Source of the DNA: Candidatus Falkowella caecavicola
Lineage (GTDB): Bacteria > Bacillota > Clostridia > Oscillospirales > Ruminococcaceae
Reading direction: 5' to 3'
DNA: 64,000 nt
Assembly (NCBI GenBank): GCA_904420125.1
Contig: CAJFUK010000029.1
Span: forward strand, 1-64,000
This document shows positions 34,030 through 42,305 of this stretch, piece after piece. The notes below the pieces were generated by a model. The model was not told the origin of the DNA, ran no database searches, and saw only the letters and a list, made by a program, of their open reading frames with translations. Numbering within the stretch: the stretch's first letter is position 1; each line of letters begins with the position of its first letter. The position numbers were made by a program, and so were the translations under genes.

Positions 34030-34836
34030 TTATTCTGATTCAAGCATCATATTCCGCATCATACGAATGGTATACGCCACACCCTTTTGGCCCAGTTCTC
34101 CCTGCCAGATACCGGAATGAGGTTCAATGCTTAAGGTCCCGTCATACCCGCAGGCGTAGAGCGCGCCCATGAAAGCAGGCCAGTCGGTCTGATCCAGCCC
34201 TGCAGGCGGATCATCCACACGTTCTCCGTTGACCAGCAGACTGCCTTTAATATGGACATGAGAAAACCGGGTTCCCCACTTTTTGATTTCGGACAGATAA
34301 TCTTCTCCCATCGCATAGCGGGAATGGGAAGGATCATATTTGATGCCCAACTCTTTCAAATACCCGTGAATCACACTCCAGGCCGGATCAGAATGAACGA
34401 AGTTGCTCCATCTGCAATTATATGTGGCAATCCGGACATGATGTTCCTTGCCGAAAGCGATCAGTTCTTCAAAATAACGGATGGCAGCCGAGTAGTTTTC
34501 ATAAAGGGAAATCCCGTCCGCATAGTTGCAGCCGGTCACATAAACCGGACATCCCAGCTGTTCTGCCGCACAAATCAATTTTTTATCCGCTTCCATTTCA
34601 GCCGTACGAACAGATCCGTCCGGCAGCAGTTTATCGCCGCCCCACCGGCCGACAGAGCCGGTAAACAGCCCCAGGCTGTCCAGATTCCCCCTGATCTCGT
34701 CGGCCCGATTCGCAAATGCCTCATGCGAATCATACGCACCGGCATTGACACAGAATTCCACAAAGTCCAGCTTCATATCCGCTACTTTCTGAAAGTCTTC
34801 CTTTTCAAATCCATAACTGATGATTCCCAGTTTCAT
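34030..34836 (-). CDS. Sugar phosphate isomerase/epimerase-family TIM barrel (cassette)
   Basis: A 268-residue TIM barrel related to the two genes downstream but clearly distinct from them. The metal-site pattern is visible in IKYDPSHSRYAMGED, FSHVHIKG and LSIEPHSG. The Shine-Dalgarno AAAGGG precedes the ATG. It lies 68 nt after the first oxidoreductase gene. Three different barrels and two oxidoreductases in one transcript suggest successive steps on one sugar. Confidence 0.82.
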   Translation of the reverse strand: MKLGIISYGFEKEDFQKVADMKLDFVEFCVNAGAYDSHEAFANRADEIRGNLDSLGLFTGSVGRWGGDKLLPDGSVRTAEMEADKKLICAAEQLGCPVYVTGCNYADGISLYENYSAAIRYFEELIAFGKEHHVRIATYNCRWSNFVHSDPAWSVIHGYLKELGIKYDPSHSRYAMGEDYLSEIKKWGTRFSHVHIKGSLLVNGERVDDPPAGLDQTDWPAFMGALYACGYDGTLSIEPHSGIWQGELGQKGVAYTIRMMRNMMLESE

Positions 34837-34904
34837 CTTGGTCCACCCTTTCTCCCTGTTCTGCGTCAGGTTATATAAGATATAGGATCTGCGCTTCTAG
34901 AGAA

Positions 34905-35987
34905 TCAGTCAAAATATACCGGCTTTCCGGTTTTGGCCGATTCATAAATAGCCTCCAGAATCTGGGTCACGACCAGAGCCTGCTCTGGAAGAACGCGGAG
35001 GGGCGTGCCTTTGAGAATGGCGTCAATCCAGGTGTTGCATTCCAGATCTTCCGGATGATCATTGTCGGAGCTGTCAAAGAAAGCAACGCCGTCCGCCGTC
35101 AGTTGCGGCTTCTCGACATACTGTTTGTTGTACTTCACACCATTGATCCGCAGACCGTCATGCATATCAGCGCCCGCAATGGTACCGCATAAAGATGTGG
35201 TCGCTTCTTCGATATCCAGGGTGTTGAGTGCCCAGCTGGCTTCCAGATGGATGGTTGCCCCGTTTTTCATGACAATGAATCCGAACGCAGAGTCTTCCAC
35301 GGTAAACTGATCCGGATCCCAGTCTCCCCAGGCATTGGCTGCCTCTCTCTGCTTGCCGAGTTTTTTATAAACAGTCCCTACGACCATTTTAGGCTCATAA
35401 TTATCCATCTCCCAAAGCGTGAGGTCCAGCGCATGCGTACCGATATCGATCAGCGGACCGCCGCCCTGCTCATATTCGTTGAGAAATACGCCCCAGGTCG
35501 GAATCGCCCGGCGGCGGACAGCGTGCGCTCTGGCATAATAGATCTCGCCCAGCTCCCCGTTCTCACAGGCCCTCTTCAGGTAAAGAGAATCCGGACGGCA
35601 GCGATTTTGATAACCGATGGTCAGGATTTTCCCGGTTTCTTTGGCTGCATCCACCATTTTCTGCGCTTCTGCGCTGTTAATGGCCATCGGCTTTTCGCAC
35701 ATGACATGCTTTCCAGCATGCAGGGCGTCTACCGTGATAAAACTGTGTTCCCGATTGGGGGTCAATACATGTACTGCATCAATGGCGGGATCCGCCAGCA
35801 GTTCCCGATAGTCTGTATAAATCTTTGCGTCCGCCGTACCGTATTGTTTGGCGGCCTGCTCGGCCCGCTCTGCGACGGTATCGCAGAATGCGACCATTTC
35901 AACATTTCCGTTTCTTTTGAGCGCCGGCAGGTGCTTGCCGTTGGCAATGCCGCCGCAACCGATAATACCGATTTTTACTTTGTCCAT
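34905..35987 (-). CDS. Gfo/Idh/MocA oxidoreductase (cassette copy 1)
   Basis: NAD(P)-dependent dehydrogenase of 360 residues with a canonical Rossmann start (IGIIGCGGIANGKHL), HVMCEKPMAIN and the substrate-domain signature GGGPLIDIGTHALDLT. Only distantly similar to copy 2, so it probably acts on a different carbon or substrate. The ATG at MDKVKI follows an AGGAAGAGGA ribosome-binding site; an upstream in-frame start lacks one. First gene of the cassette, with its promoter at 36174-36202. Confidence 0.88.
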   Translation of the reverse strand: MDKVKIGIIGCGGIANGKHLPALKRNGNVEMVAFCDTVAERAEQAAKQYGTADAKIYTDYRELLADPAIDAVHVLTPNREHSFITVDALHAGKHVMCEKPMAINSAEAQKMVDAAKETGKILTIGYQNRCRPDSLYLKRACENGELGEIYYARAHAVRRRAIPTWGVFLNEYEQGGGPLIDIGTHALDLTLWEMDNYEPKMVVGTVYKKLGKQREAANAWGDWDPDQFTVEDSAFGFIVMKNGATIHLEASWALNTLDIEEATTSLCGTIAGADMHDGLRINGVKYNKQYVEKPQLTADGVAFFDSSDNDHPEDLECNTWIDAILKGTPLRVLPEQALVVTQILEAIYESAKTGKPVYFD

Positions 35988-36173
35988 AATCCTCTTCCTC
36001 TCTCTTGGGAATAGACCGTTCAAAAGTCCTGCAAAACTGTCTGTCATCCGAACGATCTGTGATTGAATTTCTATCCGCGTCCGCCGCGGAAAAGTACTGA
36101 CTCTGAAAAATGGTTTCGCACATCCCTGGTCTATTGTTTGCACTGCCGTTCAAAACCATCTTAAGGTAAGGTT

Positions 36174-36202
36174 ATCATACAATATTTGATATCCTTTGTA
36201 AA
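36174..36202 (-). promoter_or_regulatory. Promoter of the oxidoreductase/isomerase cassette
   Basis: TTTACA (36197-36202) and TATGAT (36174-36179) on the minus strand, 17 bp apart. Confidence 0.6.
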
Positions 36203-36471
36203 GGGAAATACAACAAAACAAAATGCCGAATTTACCCTCTTGTTTTTATGAAAAAAGACTAATTTTTATGAACAGAAAATATGATTCCAGTGTGCTGAAC
36301 CGTTTTCTGGCAGCAGCCCGCCGCAAAGGCCGGCCCTCCTTCTGTTTCATCCTTACGTCATTCCTTTCCCGCTTTTGCCCCTGTTTTCATATCTGCCGTA
36401 AACTTCGATTCGTCCGGCCCGGCAAATCCCGCGCCTATGTTACCTAAACCACAGCCCTGGCATATAAAACC

Positions 36472-36530
36472 ACAGATAGGAAGAGGAAAGACAGGCAGAA
36501 TATCTGCCTGTCTTTCCTCTTCCTATCTGT
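36472..36530 (-). terminator. 28-bp perfect hairpin after the U32 gene
   Basis: Perfect 28-bp inverted repeat (36472-36499 with 36503-36530) with a 3-nt loop, purine-rich on one arm and pyrimidine-rich on the other. It starts 8 nt after the U32 stop codon and is followed on the minus strand by GGTTTTATA. Much longer than a normal terminator stem. Confidence 0.6.
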
Positions 36531-36537
36531 CTGGTAT

Positions 36538-37770
36538 TCACGATTCAATAATTTCCCGCCGAATGATAGAGCCCGCTGCAAAGGGCTGCGTACAGGGAAT
36601 TTCCAATTCCATCATCGCGTGGCTCGCCGCCTCGATCGGATTTCCTTCCCCATCATACAGCGCAGGGACCCAAATCTCCTGCGGTTTTTTCCCCGGCTCC
36701 AGAATTTCTACTCTGTCCCCCGTGCAGAATTTGTTCCGCTGCCTGCAAAGCAGCCTGCCATCCCGATATCCTTCCACAACGGCAACAATATCAAAACTTC
36801 GGATATAGCCGCCGTTTTCATAATACTGGCCCTGTTCCGGACGGCCGAAGAAAAAGCCGGTAGAATACTGCCGATGGCTGACTTTCCGCACCTCTTCCGA
36901 CAGCCAGGGCTGAGGTTGAAAATGGGCCGGATCCTGTAGGTACGCGTCAATCGCCATCCGGTAAGCATTGGTAACTACCGAAACATAATAAGACGATTTC
37001 GCCCTGCCTTCAATTTTAAAACTTTTGATTCCAGCTGCGGCAAGCTTATCAATATGTTCTATCATACACAGATCTTTGGCGTTTAGGATATAAGTCCCTT
37101 TCTCATCTTCAAATACGGGAAAATAGAGTCCGGGACGTTTTTCCTCCATCAGATGGTAGCCCCAGCGGCAGGGCTGCGCACATTCGCCGCGGTTGGCATC
37201 CCTTCCTGTCAGATAGCTTGACAGCAGACAGCGCCCGGAAAAAGAAACGCACATCGCACCGTGGACAAACGCCTCAATATCCAGCTCCGGCGGCGTTTTC
37301 TCACGGAGACGGGCAATTTCTTCCAGGGACAATTCGCGTGCCAGAACCACCCGTTTAGCACCCATCTGGTAATAGGCGTTCGCCGCGGCGTAATTGACAA
37401 TACCTGCCTGGGTGGAAATATGAATCTCCATATCCGGCAGATAGTGCTTAGCCATTGTGAGCACACCGATATCCGATATGATCAGCGCGTCAATGCCGGC
37501 CTGTGCCGCGTTTCGGAGAAAATCCGGCAGGCTCTCCATTTCCGCATTATGCGGCAGGGTATTGCAGGTCAGATAAACCTTCACCCCCTGCGCATGGGCA
37601 TGCGCCGTGCCCTGTTTCAGGGTATCAAAATCAAATTTTGCGGACGCAGCCCGCATACCGAATTGCTCGGCCCCCAGATAAACTGCATCGGCGCCGAACC
37701 GTACGGCGGCTTCCAGGCGTTCCATATCGCCTGCCGGCGCTAATAATTCGATGGATTTCTGTATGTCCAT
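36538..37770 (-). CDS. U32 family peptidase / tRNA hydroxylation protein TrhP-like
   Basis: A 410-residue U32-family protein. It begins LLAPAGDMERLEAAVRFGAD and carries the U32 signature EAFVHGAMCVSFSGRC. Four cysteines (174, 181, 197 in GECAQPC and 201) match the Fe-S ligands known in this family. Relatives TrhP and RlhA make prephenate-dependent RNA hydroxylations; older annotations call it a collagenase. A tRNA-modification role is more likely than proteolysis but is inferred from homologs. It lies 35 nt after mltG and is probably cotranscribed. Confidence 0.85.
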   Translation of the reverse strand: MDIQKSIELLAPAGDMERLEAAVRFGADAVYLGAEQFGMRAASAKFDFDTLKQGTAHAHAQGVKVYLTCNTLPHNAEMESLPDFLRNAAQAGIDALIISDIGVLTMAKHYLPDMEIHISTQAGIVNYAAANAYYQMGAKRVVLARELSLEEIARLREKTPPELDIEAFVHGAMCVSFSGRCLLSSYLTGRDANRGECAQPCRWGYHLMEEKRPGLYFPVFEDEKGTYILNAKDLCMIEHIDKLAAAGIKSFKIEGRAKSSYYVSVVTNAYRMAIDAYLQDPAHFQPQPWLSEEVRKVSHRQYSTGFFFGRPEQGQYYENGGYIRSFDIVAVVEGYRDGRLLCRQRNKFCTGDRVEILEPGKKPQEIWVPALYDGEGNPIEAASHAMMELEIPCTQPFAAGSIIRREIIES

Positions 37771-37805
37771 GGTGGATCCTGTTCTCCTCTTTTGCTCTTT
37801 TCCGA

Positions 37806-39146
37806 TCAGGTGAGCCCGGCCTTTTTCAAATTGGCTTCATGCTCAGACAATGTTTCGGCAAAATAGAACTCCCCTGTCTCCAGGTCGGAACAGAAATAGA
37901 AATAATCTGTCTGCCGCGGATATAAAGCAGCCCGGATAGCCTGCATGCCGGGGTTGCAGATAGCGCCCGGCGGCAGGCCGTCACTTTCATAGGTATCATA
38001 GGCCAGCAGCATTTCCTCATTTCTGTACTCCTGGTACGGCGCAATATACAGCCTTGCATATTTGCCGGTCGGGTCTGACTGCAAGCGCGGGAAATCATCC
38101 GGATTATTCAGCCGGTTATGGAAGACGGAAGAAACGATCTCGGAGTTTTCGGAATCTCCGGCTTCGGCCTGGATAATGGAAGCCAATGTAATCGTATCTT
38201 CCAGAGACATGCCCAATTCTTCCATCCGGTCGTATAAAGGCTCGATTTTCTTTTGGAAGTTGGTCAGGAATTTTTTCGCAACCGACTCCGGAATCTCCCC
38301 GATATAAAACTCATAGGTATCCGGGAAGGCATATCCTTCCATGCGGTAAAATTCCAGCGCACCGGCCTCGACATCCCGTTCAAAGCTTAGTCCAAAGCTG
38401 GAGCGGTTAATCCGATCGAGGAAATCCTCTGCTGAACACACCTCATTTTGCTCCAGCGCATCGGCATACTGCCGCAGCGTCCAGCCTTCCGGGAACATAA
38501 TCGTCACCGTTTCATCGCCGCGGCTGGTCGGCGTCTGCAACGTGTCCATAATCTCCTGATATCCCATTTTGGAATCTAAGGTAAACAGGCCATGCTGATA
38601 TTTCCCGTCATTATCCGACACTTTTGAGATAATCCGAAACAGCCAGGCATGATTAATAACCCCTTCCTCCTGCAAAATTTCCGCTATGGTGCTTGTATCT
38701 GCATTCTCCGGAATCACAACCTGTATGCTTTGTTCATTTTTAAAGATGGCCAACATATCGTTTGCCCCGACCAAAATGGCAGCGGCGAGCATCACAGAAA
38801 TGCCGATAATGGCAAGAATGCTCAAAAACGTATTAAAGGCATGACGTTTTTTCCTTTTACGGCGCCGGGGCCCGGGCGGCGGCACAGGCTCTGAAGAAGC
38901 CTCCTCCAGTCCATCGGCATCGTCATCCAAAGAGGCGAGCCGGCGCAGCCGTTGCTGGTCATTCTGCGCATAGGACTCCAGCATCGCCTCGTAATCCATA
39001 TCGTAATTTTGAATATTGACCTGAAATCCCGAAGAATCCGAAATGATCTCTTCTTTGTCATTTGTATCAGCCTCGGATTCCCCCGTCGGCTGTTCTGTGT
39101 CAAAAATTCGTCCATCTTCTTCAAAATTTTTCCTGTCTTTTTCCAT
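37806..39146 (-). CDS. mltG: Endolytic murein transglycosylase MltG
   Basis: Cleaves nascent glycan strands near the synthase, setting glycan length. 446 residues: a long acidic cytoplasmic N-terminus (1-90), a basic patch, a single membrane helix (about 105-127), a LysM-like region (VVIPENADTSTIAEILQEEG) and the YceG domain, with catalytic Glu328 in IIQAEAG and the family ending LPPGAICNPGMQAI. The ATG follows GGGGAG at good spacing; an upstream in-frame start does not. First gene of the mltG-U32 pair. Confidence 0.92.
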   Translation of the reverse strand: MEKDRKNFEEDGRIFDTEQPTGESEADTNDKEEIISDSSGFQVNIQNYDMDYEAMLESYAQNDQQRLRRLASLDDDADGLEEASSEPVPPPGPRRRKRKKRHAFNTFLSILAIIGISVMLAAAILVGANDMLAIFKNEQSIQVVIPENADTSTIAEILQEEGVINHAWLFRIISKVSDNDGKYQHGLFTLDSKMGYQEIMDTLQTPTSRGDETVTIMFPEGWTLRQYADALEQNEVCSAEDFLDRINRSSFGLSFERDVEAGALEFYRMEGYAFPDTYEFYIGEIPESVAKKFLTNFQKKIEPLYDRMEELGMSLEDTITLASIIQAEAGDSENSEIVSSVFHNRLNNPDDFPRLQSDPTGKYARLYIAPYQEYRNEEMLLAYDTYESDGLPPGAICNPGMQAIRAALYPRQTDYFYFCSDLETGEFYFAETLSEHEANLKKAGLT

Positions 39147-39195
39147 CTCTATCTCCCCATTCAGTAACCAAAACCGCGGCTGCGCCATAAGATGT

Positions 39196-39224
39196 ATTAC
39201 ACAGCGAACAAAACACTGTGTAAA
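39196..39224 (-). promoter_or_regulatory. mltG promoter overlapped by a dyad
   Basis: TTTACA (39219-39224) and TGTAAT (39196-39201) on the minus strand, 17 bp apart. The 8-bp inverted repeat TTACACAG-N11-CTGTGTAA (39197-39204, 39216-39223) covers both hexamers, so a bound repressor would block it. Confidence 0.5.
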
Positions 39225-39247
39225 TATTTACTATGAGGTGAACCTAT

Positions 39248-39385
39248 ATGTGGTGTAATGGCGGTACTTGGGTAATTCTGATCATCATCCTGCTCTTCTG
39301 TTGCAGTGGATTTGGAAACAACTTTGGTCTGAATGCCAACAACGATTGCGGTTGCGGCCGTAACCGCGAAGGCTGTGGCTGCTAA
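39248..39385 (+). CDS. 45-residue cysteine-rich membrane microprotein
   Basis: Too short for routine gene calling, but well supported. GAGGTG lies six bases before the ATG and a strong terminator (39416-39447) follows 30 nt after the TAA. The protein is MWCNGGTW, then a very hydrophobic core (VILIIILLFCCSGFG), then Asn/Gly/Cys-rich DCGCGRN and EGCGC: seven cysteines and one likely membrane helix. I do not recognise a named family; small Cys/Gly-rich hydrophobic proteins of this look occur in spore-forming Clostridia, so a spore or envelope role is possible. It is divergent from mltG. Confidence 0.72.
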   Translation: MWCNGGTWVILIIILLFCCSGFGNNFGLNANNDCGCGRNREGCGC

Positions 39386-39415
39386 TCATCCCCAGCAAAA
39401 CCTGAGCAAATCTGT

Positions 39416-39447
39416 CCGGCAGGTGGAAATCCACCTGCCGGTTTTTT
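39416..39447 (+). terminator. Terminator of the Cys-rich microprotein gene
   Basis: Perfect 12-bp stem (39416-39427 with 39430-39441) with a 2-nt loop, followed by TTTTTT on the plus strand. It also stands at the end of the convergent fau transcript. Confidence 0.88.
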
Positions 39448-39453
39448 CTATTT

Positions 39454-40050
39454 TCATGGTCGGGTAAAGGAACCGATCCGTTTGACAAACTTCTCGGTGA
39501 CTACACCGTCTACCGTCCGGTCATAACGTCCATGCGGCAGTGCACCCTTGATACAGGCATTATAACAAATTCCCAGTGTTATCCCCGGATACCGGTCCAG
39601 AAAGCGGTCATAGTATCCTCCGCCGTAACCCAGCCGGTAACCGTTTAAATCAAAACAAAGGCCTGGAACAATACACAGAGAATTGGTTTCGTCTGTCAGT
39701 TCTTCACACTGATCCAATTTGGGTTCCAAAACGGAAAAGGTACCGGCCTCCAGATCGTCAAACGAATGGATCAGATAAAACTTCATCTGGTTTTTTTTCA
39801 GACATTTCGGTACAGCTACCTGTTTTCCCTGTTCAAACGCATGCCGGATAATCCTGTAGGTATCCACTTCAATCGGCAGTGAAACAAAACACAGAAGCGT
39901 CCTTGCCTGCTGATAGCACTGTAAAGAACAGAGCCGTTCAAAGATCTGCCGATCTTTTTCCTGTTTCACCTCCGGCGGCAGCGCGCGCCGGAAAGCTTTG
40001 CTGGCATCACGCAGTTCTCTTTTAATCGGACGTAGATCTATCTTTGCCAT
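39454..40050 (-). CDS. fau: 5-formyltetrahydrofolate cyclo-ligase
   Basis: Converts 5-formyl-THF to 5,10-methenyl-THF using ATP, returning the storage form to the active folate pool. 198 residues, normal length, with IKRELRDASKAFRRAL at the N-terminus, the ATP-site glycine loop YGGGYYDRFL and ALPHGRYDRTVDGVVTE near the end. ATG at MAKIDL, preceded by AAAGGCGG. Overlaps the DJ-1 gene by 13 nt. Last gene of the thyX-tmk transcript, which matches its folate role. Confidence 0.9.
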   Translation of the reverse strand: MAKIDLRPIKRELRDASKAFRRALPPEVKQEKDRQIFERLCSLQCYQQARTLLCFVSLPIEVDTYRIIRHAFEQGKQVAVPKCLKKNQMKFYLIHSFDDLEAGTFSVLEPKLDQCEELTDETNSLCIVPGLCFDLNGYRLGYGGGYYDRFLDRYPGITLGICYNACIKGALPHGRYDRTVDGVVTEKFVKRIGSFTRP

Positions 40051-40586
40051 TGGACAGCCGCCTTTAATTCGTCCGCGCGTGCAGCACCATACAATGCCTC
40101 TGCCAATGCAAAAGCAAATTCCCCGGCCGTACCCGCTCCTCTTGACGTAATGATCTTCCCGTCTCTGCAAACCGGCAGGCCAGTCACTTCAGCTCCCAGC
40201 AAATCTTTTTCAAATCCCGGATAAGCCGTGGCTCTTTTTCCCTGCAACAGGCCGCAATGACCCAAAATGGAGGGTGCAGCGCAAATCGCTCCGATATACA
40301 GATCATACCGGACCGCATATTCGATCGCCTGCTGTACAACAGGCGACTGTTCCAAATGAAGCGTTCCCGGCATCCCGCCCGGAAGGATCAGCATCTCCAT
40401 CTGTTCCAGATTCACGTCCTGTTCGCTCAGGTCAGCCTCCACTGAAATCCCATGGGACCCGGTGACCATTCGGCCGGAAGTACCGATTGCAACGGTTTTC
40501 AGTTCAGCGCCGCACCGCCGCAGATAATCGGCTGGCGTCAGCGCTTCCACTTCTTCAAATCCATCGGCTAAAAACAGGTAGATCAT
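40038..40586 (-). CDS. DJ-1/PfpI family protein
   Basis: A 182-residue protein of the YajL/ThiJ type. It opens MIYLFLADGFEEVEALTPAD, with the conserved Glu near residue 15-16 and the nucleophilic Cys102 in the elbow GAICAAPSIL. Members are credited with deglycase, glyoxalase III or chaperone activity; which applies here cannot be told. RBS GGGAGG. It overlaps fau downstream and follows the GNAT gene by 15 nt. Confidence 0.88.
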   Translation of the reverse strand: MIYLFLADGFEEVEALTPADYLRRCGAELKTVAIGTSGRMVTGSHGISVEADLSEQDVNLEQMEMLILPGGMPGTLHLEQSPVVQQAIEYAVRYDLYIGAICAAPSILGHCGLLQGKRATAYPGFEKDLLGAEVTGLPVCRDGKIITSRGAGTAGEFAFALAEALYGAARADELKAAVQWQR

Positions 40587-40601
40587 TTTTCTTCCTCCCT
40601 T

Positions 40602-41402
40602 TTAATCCATCATCAGATTCATATAGGCCTGCACAGACGCCGGATATAAAAACCGGCAAAGCCCATAGATGCGGCCCTGTTCGGAAGCCCGGTCCATCCA
40701 GGCACCGGATCTGCCAAAAAAGCCGGGGATCGCAGACAGCTGTTCATGTGCTGCCGAACTTTCCCGGATATATAACTTATCTTTTATTGTATAACAGACC
40801 GCATAGCTTTGTCCAGATTTATTTCGCAATTTTAAGATTTTCCCGTCGGATCGTAAGATATCTTCATATAAAAAGGCCTGCATGCTCTCTGACAGGCAGA
40901 CAGCGCCTGATATACCGGACAGGAAATCCATCCGCATCCGGCAAAACTCCGCACAGGTACAGGGAGAAATCTCCGCCTCTCCGCCTGCTTGCACCCAATC
41001 CGATGACAATCGGGCTTCCGAGACAAATCCCTGCTTCCGATAATAATCAATCAGATGTGCCTCCTGCGGAACCAAACAGAGAAATCTCCCGCCCTTCTTT
41101 GCCATGTCTTCCCCGGCGAAAGCAAGCAGCTGTTCCATATATCCCTGTCTGCGGCAGTCGGGACGGGTTGTCGCACCAAAAATATAACCGCCGTGCCAGA
41201 ATCCCGTACCCTGCCGCATCTGTACACCAAATACCGACAGCATGGCGCAGACGCTGCCGTTCCGGCGGAGGACGAACGTATCTGCCTGCGGGAAAGCCTG
41301 CTCAAAAAAAGCGGACAAATAGTCTTCCCCATCTAAAAAACTGGAAGCAAACAGCTCCCTGCACGCAGGAATTTCAGAAGGCAGAATCAGGCCTATATTC
41401 AT
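40602..41402 (-). CDS. GNAT family N-acetyltransferase
   Basis: A 266-residue protein. The GNAT core is at about 50-140: GGYIFGATTRPDCRRQGYME includes the acetyl-CoA loop, followed by FLCLVPQEAHLIDYYRKQGF. The C-terminal 120 residues form a second region typical of longer Eis-like or 'GNAT plus SCP2-like' proteins, but I cannot assign it. Its ATG overlaps the stop of the preceding DUF2156 gene (ATGA), so translation is coupled. Acceptor unknown. Confidence 0.78.
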   Translation of the reverse strand: MNIGLILPSEIPACRELFASSFLDGEDYLSAFFEQAFPQADTFVLRRNGSVCAMLSVFGVQMRQGTGFWHGGYIFGATTRPDCRRQGYMEQLLAFAGEDMAKKGGRFLCLVPQEAHLIDYYRKQGFVSEARLSSDWVQAGGEAEISPCTCAEFCRMRMDFLSGISGAVCLSESMQAFLYEDILRSDGKILKLRNKSGQSYAVCYTIKDKLYIRESSAAHEQLSAIPGFFGRSGAWMDRASEQGRIYGLCRFLYPASVQAYMNLMMD

Positions 41403-42292
41403 AGCTGCTCCTTTGCAATATATTTTTCAACCAAAAATGCCGGTTTGTAGGACAGTTTTGCCGTACGAAGCCCTTCAGCCCCCGCATCGTCCTCCCGATT
41501 GACATAAGCATAACCTGTACATGCATGCTGTACAAACTGCTGATTGATCATCGGATACGCACCGGGAACATCGGCGAATGCTTTTTCAAACATTACATGG
41601 TAGGTGTTGGTATTCAACGGCTCTCCGATGGTAAACGCAACTACCTCTCCGTCAATCCGGAGCAGCCCGCCCTGGAGTCCCAAATCGGTAAAATAGTCAA
41701 ACGCCGCATTCAATGCGCAATTTTCTTTTTGTTTGGAATCATCCTGCAGACAGTTGTTCTGCTGACACCAGGCCAGGCTCATCCGACGGCAGTCGTCCAG
41801 ATTCTCCGGCGTCATCGGTTCATATGTCCATCGGCCTGCATTCTGTTCCAGAAACCGGTTCACAAAATTTCGTTTGGAATGATATTTTTTCCCTTTCAGT
41901 GACGCCAGATCCTCGGTATGATAAACATAATCAAAAACGTCTCTGTCCTCGGTAAAGACAAACCGGCCGGGCAGCTCTTTTTCCAACAGGGCGCGGGACT
42001 GCGCGTTGACACACCATAAAGCCAGTTCCTGCCCCTGGGAACGGCAGTAGGCGGAAAGTTCGTCCATGACCGCCTTCAGGTTCCCGCTGCCCGCCGGAAA
42101 AACAAAGCGGTATGGTTTTTCCCCGGTCCGTACAATATAAAAATCCTCAAACCGTGCCACCTGTATACGATGAATTTTTCTCCAGAGAAAGTTTCCGTTA
42201 AACGAATAATCACAGCCATTAAAATCCGACTGCGCCAACAGCGGCGCAATCCATTGTTTATCTTCTAAAGTAATCGGTTTAAATTCCAGCAT
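41399..42292 (-). CDS. DUF2156 (phosphatidylglycerol lysyltransferase C-terminal-like) protein
   Basis: A 297-residue soluble protein related to the aminoacyl-transferase domain of MprF, without the membrane part. Family features are KGKKYHSKRNFVNRFL, followed by the GNAT-like stretch EVVAFTIGEPLNTNTYHVMFEKA and NREDDAGAEGLRTAKLSYKP near the end. It may aminoacylate a lipid or other small acceptor from aminoacyl-tRNA; this is inferred from the family. The ATG follows GGAGG, 13 nt after tmk, in a tightly packed transcript. Confidence 0.8.
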   Translation of the reverse strand: MLEFKPITLEDKQWIAPLLAQSDFNGCDYSFNGNFLWRKIHRIQVARFEDFYIVRTGEKPYRFVFPAGSGNLKAVMDELSAYCRSQGQELALWCVNAQSRALLEKELPGRFVFTEDRDVFDYVYHTEDLASLKGKKYHSKRNFVNRFLEQNAGRWTYEPMTPENLDDCRRMSLAWCQQNNCLQDDSKQKENCALNAAFDYFTDLGLQGGLLRIDGEVVAFTIGEPLNTNTYHVMFEKAFADVPGAYPMINQQFVQHACTGYAYVNREDDAGAEGLRTAKLSYKPAFLVEKYIAKEQL

Positions 42293-42305
42293 AATGCCTC
42301 CAAAA

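Larger units (their letters stand above)
35988..36537. other. 550-nt spacer upstream of the cassette
   Basis: Holds the cassette promoter (36174-36202), a leader of about 180 nt and the 28-bp hairpin at 36472-36530. Otherwise I see no gene. Confidence 0.5.
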
